A DNA stretch of 34,374 nt from Actinomycetes bacterium (lineage in GTDB: Bacteria; Actinomycetota; Actinomycetes; Actinomycetales; Actinomycetaceae), in assembly GCA_023387755.1 (NCBI GenBank), contig JAEWHO010000092.1:1-34374 (forward strand), in the 5' to 3' direction. Below, in pieces: positions 1-9,400 of the stretch. A model generated the notes under the pieces. It was not told the origin of the DNA. It searched no databases and saw only the letters and a list, made by a program, of their open reading frames with translations. The translations under genes and the position numbers were made by a program. Positions within the stretch are counted from its first letter, which is position 1. Every line of letters begins with the position of its first letter.

Positions 1-66
1 GTACTGTGCGCCGCGCTAGTACTGGCACTGATAGTGCTCGCCGTATTCATGGTGCTGTGGGAGTGA
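1..66 (+). CDS. C-terminal end of a membrane protein (partial)
   Basis: Frame 1 is open from the first base to TGA at 64-66 and reads VLCAALVLALIVLAVFMVLWE, a near-perfect hydrophobic transmembrane helix with a short acidic end. The rest of the gene lies left of the window, so no family can be named. The serine recombinase starts 9 bases after the stop on the same strand, so the two may be cotranscribed. A tail-anchored or C-terminally anchored membrane protein fits the visible part, but 21 residues cannot rule out a chance open frame. Confidence 0.5.
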   Translation, partial: VLCAALVLALIVLAVFMVLWE

Positions 67-75
67 AACAAGCAG

Positions 76-633
76 ATGAGGCTGGGATATACGCGTGTGA
101 GTACACGTGGTCAGAATGCGCAGTCGCAGGTTGCGCGGCTGGAGGCTGCGGGGTGCGAACGTATTTTTGTGGACGAGGGCTACTCCAGTCGTCTAGCGTC
201 TCGCCCGCAGTGGGATGAGTGCCGCAAGATTCAACGCGCTGGCGACGAGCTGGTGATTCCCTCAATGGATCGGGTCGCGGGCACGGACACGATAGCTATT
301 AGCGTGATTAAGGATCATGCCGAGCGTGGGGTGAAGCTGCGTAGCCTGGACGAGCCGTGGATGGATGTTGATCCGTCCACGGCAATGGGAGAGGCGATGC
401 TGAAGATCATGGCAACGCTGGCACACTTGCGCGTGGCTATGATCCGGGAGAACACCAGACGCGGCCTAGAGCACGCGCGTGCGCAAGGCCGTGTGGGTGG
501 ACGTCCGACCGTCATGACACCAGAGAGGGTGGATACGGCACGGAAAATGCGCGAAGAAGGGCATACCTATGCGCATATCGCGCGCGTGCTCGGGGTGGGA
601 AGGTCCTCAGTCATGCGGGCGCTATCGCGGTAG
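76..633 (+). CDS. Serine recombinase, resolvase/invertase type
   Basis: 185 aa. The N-terminal catalytic domain opens with GYTRVST, holding the conserved Arg7 and nucleophile Ser9. The usual LDRLGR box is MDRVAG (D65, R66), and the ENTRRGLEHARAQGRVGGRP stretch is the E-helix and hinge typical of Tn3/Hin resolvases. The last 40 residues (TYAHIARVLGVGRSSVMRAL) are the helix-turn-helix. Two positions look eroded: the second Arg of the DRxxR box is Gly69, and the Arg of the usual LAEFER motif is replaced in LAHLRV. Function may therefore be altered. The family catalyses DNA resolution or inversion through a Ser-DNA link. ATG 76 is the first Met of the domain, with GGGAG about 13 bases upstream. 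The gene meets the coupling-protein gene tail to tail, only 2 bases apart. Confidence 0.88.
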   Translation: MRLGYTRVSTRGQNAQSQVARLEAAGCERIFVDEGYSSRLASRPQWDECRKIQRAGDELVIPSMDRVAGTDTIAISVIKDHAERGVKLRSLDEPWMDVDPSTAMGEAMLKIMATLAHLRVAMIRENTRRGLEHARAQGRVGGRPTVMTPERVDTARKMREEGHTYAHIARVLGVGRSSVMRALSR

Positions 634-635
634 CC

Positions 636-2309
636 TCAAAGGGAGGGTGCCGCGAGCTTTTTTGATCGGAAGGGGCGCACGCCGCGAAGAATGTAGATGC
701 ATTCATCGCCGGGCAGACGACCGATCTCATCTGGCGTGAGCAGTTCGCGGCCGAGTCTGCGGTCTGAGATGGAGTAGGACCCTTGCCGTCCCTTGGACTG
801 GGAGGTGTCCGAGCCGACGATGGTCTGCTTACCGAGCAGCTTCGAGATGTACTCGGTGGTGGACTTCTCGGTGCCTCCCAGGAACAGCAGGGAATCGCAG
901 TTACCGACAATCGTCTCCCAGTCGTCTTTGTAGCGGGCTTTGCCCTGAGAGAAGTTCTGGATGACGACGGAGACAGAAATGCCGCGCGAACGCATGACCG
1001 CAATCTTGCGTTCAAAGGACGGGATCAGGCCGATATTGGCGAACTCATCCATGAAGCACTGCACCTGGTGAGCCAGTCGGCCAGTTCCGCTGTGGTCCGC
1101 TAGGCGCAGGTTGGTTTCGAAAAGCTGTTCGTAGAAGATCGCGGCCAGGAAATTGAAGGCGGCGTGGGTGTCGGGCAGGATCAAGTACAGCGCAGTTTTT
1201 TCCTGGCCGATACGGTCAAGACCAATGCTGTCGGTAGCTAGCAGGCGGCGGATCTGCGCCATGTGCAGCGGCGCCATGCGTACACCGAGCGAGATGATGA
1301 CGCTTTTCTTCGTCTCGCCAGCACCCTGGGTGTATGTCCGATACTGCGAGGCAGAAAAGCGCAGCATTCCCAGAGTCTGTAAGGCGTCCTCAGTGAAAGA
1401 GTCAGGGTCCTCACTGGAGGTCTCTGCGACGAGATCATCGACGGCTTCGTAGATCAGGTCGATCTCGCTGCGCTGGTTCTCGTCGGACTCACTGGCCTGC
1501 ATTCGCGCGAGCATATCGACCACATCGACCATGCTGCCGTCCGGGCCTTTAGTGGCGTAAACATAAGAAATGAGCGCGTTCAGCAGAGCGCGCTCTGCCT
1601 TTTCCCAAAAGTCGCCACTGGCTGCGGGTTTTTTCCCGGTCGTATTCGCAACGAAGTTCTCGGTCAAAATCGTGCAGTCCACCTCGGCCTGTGCGGCATT
1701 GAAGTAGGTCAGCGGATTGAAAGTCTGCGAGGCCGCGAAGTCGATGAGGTTCAGCACGCGCACCTGGTAGCCCCGCTCAGTCAGGTAAGTGCTGGTCTCG
1801 CGGTATAGCTCGCCTTTGGGATCTGTGATCACGAACGAGGTGTTGGCCTGCGCGAGATTCGGCATCACGTAGTAGCGGGATTTACCCGAACCAGACGAGC
1901 CAATCACCAGCGCGTTCAAGTTCCGTTGCGTCTTGCGGGAGTCAAGCGCAAGCCGTTCGGAGCGGGTAAAAAGCAGGTTCTCGGTCTCGGCAGAGGCCGC
2001 GAAGCGGCGTATATCTCGGGAAGTGCCCCACGATGCCGAGCCGTGTTCCTCCCCGCGGCGTCGCTGCCGGTTGTTGAGCGTCTTCTGCACATACAACAGG
2101 CCACCAAAGCCAGCCGCGATAGCACCGCCAGCCAGGTCAGTGCCTGCAAGAGAGACATGGAGTGGCGCGTGGGTGAGGTCGTCGAGCACCTGGTCGATGA
2201 TCGTGGTGGCAGGTAGACCCGCGTCGATGTCTGTGCGCACCTGGTAGGTGACCTTATCGCCCGCCCAGAACAAAGCCAGGAATAGCAGTGCGAGAAAAAC
2301 CCGTTTCAT
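636..2309 (-). CDS. VirD4/TraG-type coupling protein (T4CP)
   Basis: 557 aa ATPase that brings the relaxase-DNA complex to a type IV secretion channel at the membrane. There are two hydrophobic N-terminal segments (about residues 3-17 and 53-75), a Walker A GSSGSGKS at 137-144, the FVITDPKGELY motif shortly after it, and a Walker B region FMDEFANIG near residue 418. The C-terminal end carries the family's conserved LLTPDEIGRLPGDECIYILRG block. The start ATG overlaps the stop of the upstream gene by 4 bases (ATGA), so it is translationally coupled as the last gene of the transfer operon. Length and motif order match the PcfC/TcpA/TraG group of Gram-positive elements. No channel genes (VirB4, VirB6) follow it in this window. 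Confidence 0.93.
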   Translation of the reverse strand: MKRVFLALLFLALFWAGDKVTYQVRTDIDAGLPATTIIDQVLDDLTHAPLHVSLAGTDLAGGAIAAGFGGLLYVQKTLNNRQRRRGEEHGSASWGTSRDIRRFAASAETENLLFTRSERLALDSRKTQRNLNALVIGSSGSGKSRYYVMPNLAQANTSFVITDPKGELYRETSTYLTERGYQVRVLNLIDFAASQTFNPLTYFNAAQAEVDCTILTENFVANTTGKKPAASGDFWEKAERALLNALISYVYATKGPDGSMVDVVDMLARMQASESDENQRSEIDLIYEAVDDLVAETSSEDPDSFTEDALQTLGMLRFSASQYRTYTQGAGETKKSVIISLGVRMAPLHMAQIRRLLATDSIGLDRIGQEKTALYLILPDTHAAFNFLAAIFYEQLFETNLRLADHSGTGRLAHQVQCFMDEFANIGLIPSFERKIAVMRSRGISVSVVIQNFSQGKARYKDDWETIVGNCDSLLFLGGTEKSTTEYISKLLGKQTIVGSDTSQSKGRQGSYSISDRRLGRELLTPDEIGRLPGDECIYILRGVRPFRSKKLAAPSL

Positions 2310-2743
2310 CGATGAATCTCCTTAGATTCTTGAGCCAAACGGCGGGCCTGCGTGCGGATTTCAATCCGCCGGTTCAGGTCCTCGAGCACCTGGTCACGCG
2401 AATAGACCTCGCTAGAGGCGCCCTCAGGTGGAGACACGTCAAACTCTGGTGTTTTCGCCGGCGTCTCGCGTGGTGGTTCCGGCTCAGGTTCTACCGGGCG
2501 TTGTGGCGTGACCTCCGGCAGGCACAGCACCTTTTCTAGGACAGCCGGATCGGCGTCCTGCAGGGCGATATACACGCCGGGAGAACTGTATATGACCGTC
2601 TCGGTAGCCTGGAGGCCCAAGCGTCGGAGAAGGGGGTCAGCGTCATCGACGCTGGCGCACTCTACCGGCCCAAGACGCTGGAGGCTGGCCAGGTCAGAGT
2701 CATCTTTCAAGGTGCGGGAGAGCACCAGCAGCTGGCTAGTCAT
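2306..2743 (-). CDS. Hypothetical protein of the transfer operon
   Basis: 145 aa, not recognised. I chose ATG at 2743 (MTSQLLVLS) because GGAG stands 6 bases upstream; an open frame runs further up, but over the end of the SSB-like gene. Residues 1-80 look globular (alternating hydrophobics, IYSSPGVYIAL). Residues 85-125 are a proline/glutamate-rich linker (EPEPEPPRETPAKTPE), and the end is a charged helix with coiled-coil character (EDLNRRIEIRTQARRLAQES). It overlaps the SSB-like gene by 8 bases and the coupling-protein gene by 4, so it almost certainly belongs to the transfer machinery. It may be an adaptor between relaxosome and coupling protein, but only position supports that. Confidence 0.75.
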   Translation of the reverse strand: MTSQLLVLSRTLKDDSDLASLQRLGPVECASVDDADPLLRRLGLQATETVIYSSPGVYIALQDADPAVLEKVLCLPEVTPQRPVEPEPEPPRETPAKTPEFDVSPPEGASSEVYSRDQVLEDLNRRIEIRTQARRLAQESKEIHR

Positions 2744-3035
2744 CAGCACTCCACGTAGGGAACTCATCGACGGCCACAAGGTCAGCTTTGACCATGTACG
2801 TGGACGTCGTTCCCTGCTGCGCTAGCTCCCCGTGGACAACCACGTGCGCGCCAGCATGCAGCTGCATGCTCATGATGTGGCGGGCACGCTCACCTATGAC
2901 CTGGACGGGGACCTTAATCTCGTCTCCCTGCGGGCCGGTGACCACCACTCGCAGGACCACAGAGACTTCGCCGCTGGCGCGTCCTTGGCGCGGAGAAGCG
3001 GCAAGTGTTCCGTGCAAAGCGACAAGAGACTTCAC
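2736..3035 (-). CDS. Single-strand DNA-binding-like OB-fold protein
   Basis: 99 aa. The pattern LHGTLAASP, a beta strand (VSVVLRVVVTG), a second strand (IKVPVQVIGERAR), then GAHVVVHGELAQQG and YMVKADLVAVDE is the strand order of an SSB-type OB fold, without the acidic C-terminal tail of cellular SSB. Such small OB proteins are common in Gram-positive transfer operons, where they would coat the transferred strand; that role is inference. The start is GTG 3035, which overlaps the upstream stop as GTGA. The downstream gene starts inside its last codons. Confidence 0.7.
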   Translation of the reverse strand: MKSLVALHGTLAASPRQGRASGEVSVVLRVVVTGPQGDEIKVPVQVIGERARHIMSMQLHAGAHVVVHGELAQQGTTSTYMVKADLVAVDEFPTWSADD

Positions 3036-4015
3036 AGCTTAGGTCCCTTCTTCAGCGTCTGGTCAGGCTTGGTAGGCACGGGGGCCGACTTCGCCGCAAT
3101 CTTCTGGTGAAGACGGTTAATGATGTCGCGCGAACTCCGGCGTGAACGCACGGGTCGGCCTTTCGCGTCTCGCGTGACGCTCCCGCGTGAGACCTGGCCA
3201 TCGGAGCCGAGAGTCTGCCCGTCACCAGCAAGACCGTCGCCGTCCATGCCGGCAGGCTGGATGTCTTCGAAGGCCAGTGCCTCACTGCTGTCGGTAGGGG
3301 AAGCAAAACCAAGTGATGCGTCAGATGGCGGGGTGAAAGTATCGTGCCCGACGGCAGGACGATCAGTGGCGTGCACGGGGTGGGACAACTCAAGTGGCAC
3401 GCCGGGTTCTACCACCACCTCGGCATAGTCGTTCTCGTTGAACGGCAATGGCGGCGCATCTGGGGTGTCCTCAGCGCTAGGTGAGACCCACACGATGTCA
3501 CTATCGGGTGGTGCAGACTCCGGGGTGATTGTCTTCTCGGGGGCAGGCTGCTCCTGGGGCACGCTCTGCTGTGCACGATCATCGACGCCGCCATCTGGCT
3601 GCTCCTGTGATTGGGCTAGAGAGTGCCGCGCAGCCACCTGGGTAAGCGCATGCGAGATGGTATCGACATCCGCGCCTTTGAAGTGGAGGTAGGTTTTACC
3701 GTCGGGGGCATGCTCTACAGCGAAGTCGACGCCGCGTGCCTTCAAATCCCGTTGGATTTGCTTCACGTATTCGGTCGCGACTTCCTGCTGGTGCAAGTCA
3801 CCGCGAGAAAGACGCTGCAGGTGCTTGATCGGCATCTTCCCGCGGCGCTGCCCACCGGGTGTGCCCGGGAGTTTCGACAAACCGCGCCCGAGCGTCTTGA
3901 TCGTTCCACGCAAGCCTTCTCGGCTAAGGTCTATCGCAGTGACCGTGACCTTCACGCCGATCTGCGCGCCTGCCTGGATCAGGGCTTGTACGAATGATTC
4001 ACCGCCGATGGTCAT
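3032..4015 (-). CDS. PcfB-like protein (DUF3801), conjugation accessory
   Basis: 327 aa. Residues 1-150 fit the DUF3801/PcfB family: an N-terminal helical region (GGESFVQALIQAGAQIGVKV), a basic stretch with GKMPIKHLQRLS, then VKQIQRDLKARGVDFAVEHA and a strand YLHFKGADVDTISHALTQ. In enterococcal pCF10, PcfB is the accessory that binds the coupling protein and relaxosome. Residues 160-327 are acidic and low complexity, ending in a basic tail, and look disordered. ATG 4015 (MTIGG) is preferred over the longer frame because AAAGGAAA lies about 8 bases before it. It overlaps the relaxase end by 17 bases and the SSB-like start by 4. Confidence 0.75.
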   Translation of the reverse strand: MTIGGESFVQALIQAGAQIGVKVTVTAIDLSREGLRGTIKTLGRGLSKLPGTPGGQRRGKMPIKHLQRLSRGDLHQQEVATEYVKQIQRDLKARGVDFAVEHAPDGKTYLHFKGADVDTISHALTQVAARHSLAQSQEQPDGGVDDRAQQSVPQEQPAPEKTITPESAPPDSDIVWVSPSAEDTPDAPPLPFNENDYAEVVVEPGVPLELSHPVHATDRPAVGHDTFTPPSDASLGFASPTDSSEALAFEDIQPAGMDGDGLAGDGQTLGSDGQVSRGSVTRDAKGRPVRSRRSSRDIINRLHQKIAAKSAPVPTKPDQTLKKGPKL

Positions 4016-5390
4016 GGGTCGGTTTCCTTTCAGGTGATTCAACAATGGTCTGAGCAGTGCGCGTCACGCGCAGTTCGTGAGTTCGCTCCGAGATCTCCGC
4101 GTTGATCGCTCGATCATCGCCACCAGCGTCTAAGACCTCTTGACGCCTAAGGATCAGCGCGTCTAGTTCAGCGCGTATAACATCCACGCGCTGCCGCAAG
4201 GAATCCAGCGCCTCATCGGGTGGACAGCCGGGGTATTCCTCACGCAAAAGCGTGTAAGCGTCGGCAGTGGCATGGAGCTTTTGCACCTTGTAATCCACAC
4301 GACGATAGAAGCTCTCCTGGCGACGCGTCAGACCACGCCTAATCGGCTCGGACTGCACTGCAGTAGGTGACAGGTCGTAGGTCAGGTACTGCTCGCGTAG
4401 CTGACGTCCGCTCATCGTGCCGGCATAATTTCCGCGCTTGTCCGATAGTGCATACTGGTGATCGCCAAACAGGTAAAGCGCGGCTGCCCGGTCACTCATC
4501 GGCATGTACTCGTCTTCGCTACTGACCGTCACATACATGTCAGTGCCCGGCAGACGGAACCGCGCGTGTACGTCGTCGCATTCCACCTCGAGTGACTTCA
4601 TCACAATCGCATGCGGACGATCCTCACGCCCCAACCGCTTCATCAGCGCGTCTCGAGTGTAGGCCGCCCCGATCGTGCCACCACGAACCGGGTACTTCGC
4701 GTTTTCGGGATCGACAAACTTAATATCACGCCCGCTGGTATCCACACTGACGCCCATCTCACGCAGACTGGTCAGCATCGACTGCCAGGTCGAACAGTCC
4801 TGCACAGCAATATCGATCTTGCGTGCAAGCAAGGCAGTCGTAGACATGCCTTTGATGCGCGCGTACAGACCACCAAGAGACAATGAGCGTTTCGCTGCGC
4901 GGCCCTTGCGCGTGGTCGAAAGACCCCGCGCAGCGCACAACTGATTCGAGATCTCCCGATACTCATCAGCCCGTCCGCGCGTCATCCGATACCGCTTCAG
5001 GGTGGACCGTGAAACGGGGTTAAACATGATGTGGTTGTGGATATGGTCGCGGTCCAGGTGCGTGGCAATCACATAGTCGTGATCATCTCCCACGATGGCC
5101 TGCAGGAACTGCAAGCCCACCTCGTGGGCCTCATTCGCGTCGATCTCTCCAGGGGCAAATGACTGGATAACGTGATGTGCCAATACCGGGTTGCGCGTGC
5201 CGCCACTGCGACGAGCGCGCTCTGCTACAGCTACGGTGCGAGCAAAAGCATCGGCAATGTCCTCCGGAAACTGCGGCATCGCACAGTTAGAGGAGACCAT
5301 CACCCCGTCGTTCGTCTTGGCGGGATTGCAGATATAGCTGATCGCTGCTTTCAGCGTCTGCTTCACCTGCAGAACCTTGATGATCGCCAT
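3999..5390 (-). CDS. Relaxase/mobilisation nuclease (VirD2/MobA-like)
   Basis: 463 aa. The relaxase domain begins MAIIKVLQVKQTLKAAISYICNPAKT, the usual start of Gram-positive VirD2-type relaxases. The metal-binding three-histidine motif is HLDRDHIHNHIMFN near residues 109-122. The family nicks oriT with an active-site tyrosine and pilots the strand into the recipient; Tyr15 or Tyr19 region residues are candidates, which I cannot assign. The C-terminal half is helical and charged, with no obvious primase or helicase. ATG 5390 was preferred to an upstream ATG (5411) because the family starts at MAIIK and AAGG sits just upstream. Its first 104 bases overlap the end of the MobC-like gene in another frame. 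Confidence 0.92.
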   Translation of the reverse strand: MAIIKVLQVKQTLKAAISYICNPAKTNDGVMVSSNCAMPQFPEDIADAFARTVAVAERARRSGGTRNPVLAHHVIQSFAPGEIDANEAHEVGLQFLQAIVGDDHDYVIATHLDRDHIHNHIMFNPVSRSTLKRYRMTRGRADEYREISNQLCAARGLSTTRKGRAAKRSLSLGGLYARIKGMSTTALLARKIDIAVQDCSTWQSMLTSLREMGVSVDTSGRDIKFVDPENAKYPVRGGTIGAAYTRDALMKRLGREDRPHAIVMKSLEVECDDVHARFRLPGTDMYVTVSSEDEYMPMSDRAAALYLFGDHQYALSDKRGNYAGTMSGRQLREQYLTYDLSPTAVQSEPIRRGLTRRQESFYRRVDYKVQKLHATADAYTLLREEYPGCPPDEALDSLRQRVDVIRAELDALILRRQEVLDAGGDDRAINAEISERTHELRVTRTAQTIVESPERKPTHDHRR

Positions 5391-5724
5391 GCGCCTTGCT
5401 CGTGCTGTCATCCGCTACCAAGCGGCGAATTTCTCCCAGCAGATCAACAGCCTGCATGCACATCTCGAAGGTGGCAACATCATCAATATTCGCCTGTCGG
5501 GCTATCTGATTAATGTTGTTGCCCACCCGAGCCACCTGCGCTACCAGCGCATCGTTGGAAGGCTGAACCGAGTGGATTCTGATCTGCCCTGTTGCCAGCA
5601 CCTGGCGGGCATACTCAGAGAAATTCGTGAAACCGTAGCTGCGCATCCGGCGCACCGTCCGCTCCCATTCCACAGCGGAAAAATAAAGGTTCTTCTGAAC
5701 CTTCCGCTTCCGATTCGCAGACAC
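5287..5724 (-). CDS. MobC-like relaxosome accessory protein
   Basis: 145 aa. Residues 1-60 contain a ribbon-helix-helix-like region (KVQKNLYFSAVEWERTVRRMRSYG, then NFSEYARQVLATG). This is followed by VARVGNNINQIARQAN, the signature of the MobC/BfmC relaxosome family that opens oriT for the relaxase. GTG 5724 is the better start: GAGGAG stands 7 bases before it, while a TTG at 5739 lies inside that ribosome site. The last 45 residues are charged, low complexity and overlap the relaxase start, so they may carry little function. It is the first gene of the transfer operon and lies next to the palindromic oriT candidate. Confidence 0.85.
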   Translation of the reverse strand: MSANRKRKVQKNLYFSAVEWERTVRRMRSYGFTNFSEYARQVLATGQIRIHSVQPSNDALVAQVARVGNNINQIARQANIDDVATFEMCMQAVDLLGEIRRLVADDSTSKAHGDHQGSAGEADAESSDQLYLQSRQDERRGDGLL

Positions 5725-5787
5725 GTGAGGTCTCCTCAACGGGGAAAGGATTGTTTCATCATTCTAGGGGTTTGGGAGCGCCCAAGT

Positions 5788-5871
5788 CTAGTGGTTTTGG
5801 CAAGATGGCCGCAGTTGTGTCTAGACAACTGCTAATCTTGCTCCCAAAATCACCTAGGACTTTAGTCCTAG
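5788..5871. other. Candidate oriT/operator: nested inverted repeats in a 350-base gap
   Basis: The gap 5725-6074 between the divergent MobC-like gene and the small gene at 6075 has no plausible ORF. It contains a long imperfect palindrome from CTAG at 5788-5791 to CTAG at 5854-5857. The innermost arms GCAGTTG (5811-5817) and CAACTGC (5826-5832) are perfect, the next arms are CAAGAT and ATCTTG, and the outer arms are TGGTTTTGG and CCCAAAATCA with small bulges. A second perfect hairpin, CTAGGAC-TTTA-GTCCTAG, shares its right end (5854-5871), and a short one (TTGGG-AGCG-CCCAA) lies at 5772-5785. Nested repeats next to mobC and relaxase genes are the usual setting of oriT. No nick site could be recognised, and an operator for the MobC-like protein is an alternative. 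Confidence 0.5.
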
Positions 5872-6074
5872 ACCGCATGGAAGTTCCCTGCCCCTAACTA
5901 GCGCTGTGTGAGCCTGGACGATAGACCCGTACTAATCCACATGGCATGTCGGCTTTTTCTTCACGTCGTGACCAGTTTTCTCGCACATCGTGGCCTCAAG
6001 AACGCTCTGAGGGGTCCCCGTTGTGATAGGAATGGAGCGGGAGACTCGTCGCATAGCGATGAGGAGAAAAGAAC

Positions 6075-6386
6075 ATGGCGCGGAGCAAGAAACGGCTCAA
6101 CCACATTACCGACACGATGCTGCGTGATGAGATCACACAGCTAGAAGAAAAACGTGACCTGCTCGCTCAGCTTGTCGATCTGGTGGAACAACTCGAACCA
6201 CTGCAATGGGAAGTGCTGCGCCTGCGTGACGCACTAGAAGACAAAGGCGTAACCAAGGCACGGCTCATTGAGACTCTGAAACCGGCAGCACCTGTCGAAC
6301 GGTTGCTGCGGGCACGGGTACTCGCCCCGAGTGAAGACGACGTACCTCCTACGGATCACAGTGCGTCACAGCACTACGACGCGTAG
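6075..6386 (+). CDS. Small coiled-coil hypothetical protein
   Basis: 103 aa, not recognised. A strong ribosome site GAGGAGAAAAG precedes ATG 6075. The N-terminal end is basic (MARSKKRLNH). Residues 12-60 are heptad-like helices rich in Leu and Glu (LEEKRDLLAQLVDLVEQLEP, WEVLRLRDALEDKG), then KARLIETLKP, and the tail is polar and probably disordered. It is divergent from the transfer operon across the oriT candidate and is followed by a strong hairpin terminator. A small DNA-binding or relaxosome helper would fit the position and basic N-terminus, but nothing in the sequence proves a role. Confidence 0.7.
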   Translation: MARSKKRLNHITDTMLRDEITQLEEKRDLLAQLVDLVEQLEPLQWEVLRLRDALEDKGVTKARLIETLKPAAPVERLLRARVLAPSEDDVPPTDHSASQHYDA

Positions 6387-6397
6387 CACACAACAAG

Positions 6398-6430
6398 GGC
6401 GGGGTACTGGCACTATGCCAGCACCCCGCC
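6398..6430. terminator. Bidirectional hairpin terminator
   Basis: GGCGGGGT at 6398-6405 pairs with ACCCCGCC at 6423-6430, and inside it CTGGC pairs with GCCAG around a 5-base loop. It lies between the convergent ends of the coiled-coil gene (6386) and the methyltransferase-helicase ORF (6441). No clear T run is present, so termination strength is inferred from the stem. Confidence 0.7.
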
Positions 6431-6440
6431 CCGTCGCAGC

Positions 6441-9400
6441 CTAGGACAAGCTCATACGCTCCTGGTGCGCGTCAATACCCGTCCTATCACGGGCGTTAAG
6501 CTCCCTGTTGATCTGCTTGAGTTCGTCCTTCGCCTCGGCGAGCTTGCGTTCATGAGGTGAAGACTTTTCCAGCTCCGCCTTCATCAACGTCAGCTCACCC
6601 TTCAGCTGCTCAATCTCTTCGTTAATCTTCCCTAACCGCTCCGGTAAACGTGCCACCAGATTCTCGCACTTCATGATCGTGTGGTGGGTGGGGGAGCGCA
6701 GCTCGTCAATCGGCACCCGCACATACGGCACGTCCCCAAACTCAGGTGGACGTATCGACACAGGAAGATGCTCAATCTTCACTCTCCGTGGCGTGATAAT
6801 CGCGCACGCATCACGCCCTGGAGCCTGCGGAACATACGTAATCGCCAGAGACACGCCTCCGATCTGCAACCACGGGTCAGGCCCATAGAAACCCATACTG
6901 GACCTCCACGCCTCGATTGGAAGATGCTGCGCAGATATCCACTCTCCTAACGCCCGAGCTGCCTCAGCACGCTCCGTAAAGTAGCCACGCGGACCTTCTT
7001 CCATCCGACACGCAAACGACTCCATCGGCTTCATATCGTCCACAGCAAGCTGCAACGATTGGCTCACCATGACGAGGGACTGACCGCGACGCGCCATAAC
7101 CTCAGCGCGCGACTTCAAGTAGCGCTGCTGCGACTCCCAGCCCGCCTGTGCCGCCGTCAGCTTCGAGACCTCGTTGCGTAACTCCACCGACCTCATCAAC
7201 AGTGGGTCAGCCGTCGCGATAGCCTTCGACTCCGCATAATCCAATTGTTGCTCCGACACGTCCTCCACCTCACGACCCGTGAACCGGCCCGTCATCACCT
7301 GGCTAATAAACCGAGCCTTACGCTCTAGCGTCTGCCACCTCCACGCGTCCAAAGATTTGCGTGTGACATACCGGAAAATCTGCACCTCCGCGTTCTTATT
7401 TCCACGACGCACAATACGGCCATTGCGTTGCGTTAAGTCCGCTGGCCGCCACGGGGCATCCACATGATGCAAAGCGACCGCGCGGTCTTGCATATTCGCA
7501 CCCGTCCCCATCTTCTCCGTCGATCCAATCAACACGCTGATAGCGCCAGTGCGAGCCTTTTGGAACATCATGGTCTTCTCAACCTTGTTCTTTGCGTCGT
7601 GAATAAACGCTATTTTCTCGGCAGGAACACCACCATCAATGAGCAGGTTACGTAGCTCCTCATACACCGAGAACTGGCTATTCTTCTTAGGCACACCACG
7701 GTCGCAAAAGACGATCTGCATCGCGCCGCGCGTGGCTTCTTCCTGCCCGTCCTCATCAAAATAGACGTTGTCCTTGGTCTCCTCATACACCTTCAATACC
7801 TGGCGGGCGACGACGTCGATCTTGCGTTCTTCAATCCATGACGTATCCAAATCTCCTAACGCCCGCTGAGCGCGCTCATCATTAAAGAGCCGGTCATCCA
7901 GCGCGAACGTCGTGCCATCATCTGCCAACACCAGCGGGTTATCTTCACGGGGACTCACCATCTTCTGGCGTATCGCAGCGTCACGGTGATCAAGCCGCTC
8001 CTGGAACTCCCTCATAATCGGTCCAAGCTCCACCTCGTGCGTGACAGCGCGCCGCTGACCATCCTCACGCTGCGCGATAAGAGGCACCGGCAGATCCAAA
8101 TCCGCCGCGAGCTTCACATCCGCAAACGCGTGCCACAATCGCAGCAGCTCAGGCACATTCTGGAAGGTAGTGAACCGCTCCATGACCGTAGGCTTTCCCG
8201 TGGACTTAATCTCGACAGTCTGCTCCTTGCGGGCAAACTGTGCCACCCACGCCGGGAATGAATCCACCCCCGCGTCCGCCAGCACGCTCGGTCGCAGATA
8301 CCGCATCATCACGAACATTTCAGCCATCGAATTCGCCACCGGCGTCGCCGTCGCCATCGTCACGCACCGCTCCGAGACATTCCGCCGTAACCAGTCGATC
8401 TTCATTGCCATATCTGTCGCCCGGTTCGACCCAGACGAGCCAAGGTCAGCCGTCCGACCACCGGCTGCCACGGCAAGATTCTTATACGCGTGAGCCTCAT
8501 CCACCACCAGGTAATCAATCCCCAACTGCTCAAACGTCAACGCCGACGAATCTGACGAACGCTTGATTGCATTGAGCTTTTTCTCTACGTCCTGCTCTAG
8601 CTTGAGTTTCTTCTTTTCAATTTCTGCGACAGAAAGTTTGTCACCAGCCTCCCGGGCGTAAGCGAGGGCACCTTCGAATTTTTCGACCTCCTGCTGCATG
8701 AACTCCACCGCTGTCGCGTCCGAAACTGAGAGCTTGCCGAACGCAGACTCAGACACGATAATCGCATCCCACCGCGAGGCAGTGGCTTGCGCGAAGAACT
8801 CCGCACGCCTCGCCGGCGTATTCACGCGCGTAATATCAGCACTCAACAAGTTCGCTGCCGGATACGCCTGCAGCCACTCATTCTCGAACTGCCCAAGCAG
8901 ATGGTTAGGCACCACAATCAGCGGTTTTTGAACCAGTCCTAGGCGCTGCTGCTCCATCACGCCAGCCACCATCGCGAACGTTTTCCCTGCCCCTACCTCG
9001 TGAAACAACCCGACCGTAGGCTCAGCAACCATCCGAGCGATCGCGGCCTTTTGATGATCGGCTAGCGTGATAGAAGCGGCAAACCCAGGCAGACGCAGGT
9101 GACTGCCCGCCGCGTCATAACTGCGCGGAACGTAGGCGTTAAAGCGCCGCTGATACTCAGCATGGAGTCGGTCCGCGCGCTGCGCGTCCGCCCAAATCCA
9201 CCGTTTGAATTCCGCCTGCAACAGCTCGGCCTTCTCCCGAGCTGCCGCAGTCTCCTGCGGATTCACCTCCTTAGTGCCCTTGTCGTCAATAGTGTCTGTA
9301 ACCTCAACTGGGCGGCCCTCCAGTAGCTTTTTCAGGATGGTCGAAGCCAGTATCCGTTTCGTACCGAACGCGACCGTTTGATTAAAAGAACCAGTGCTAC

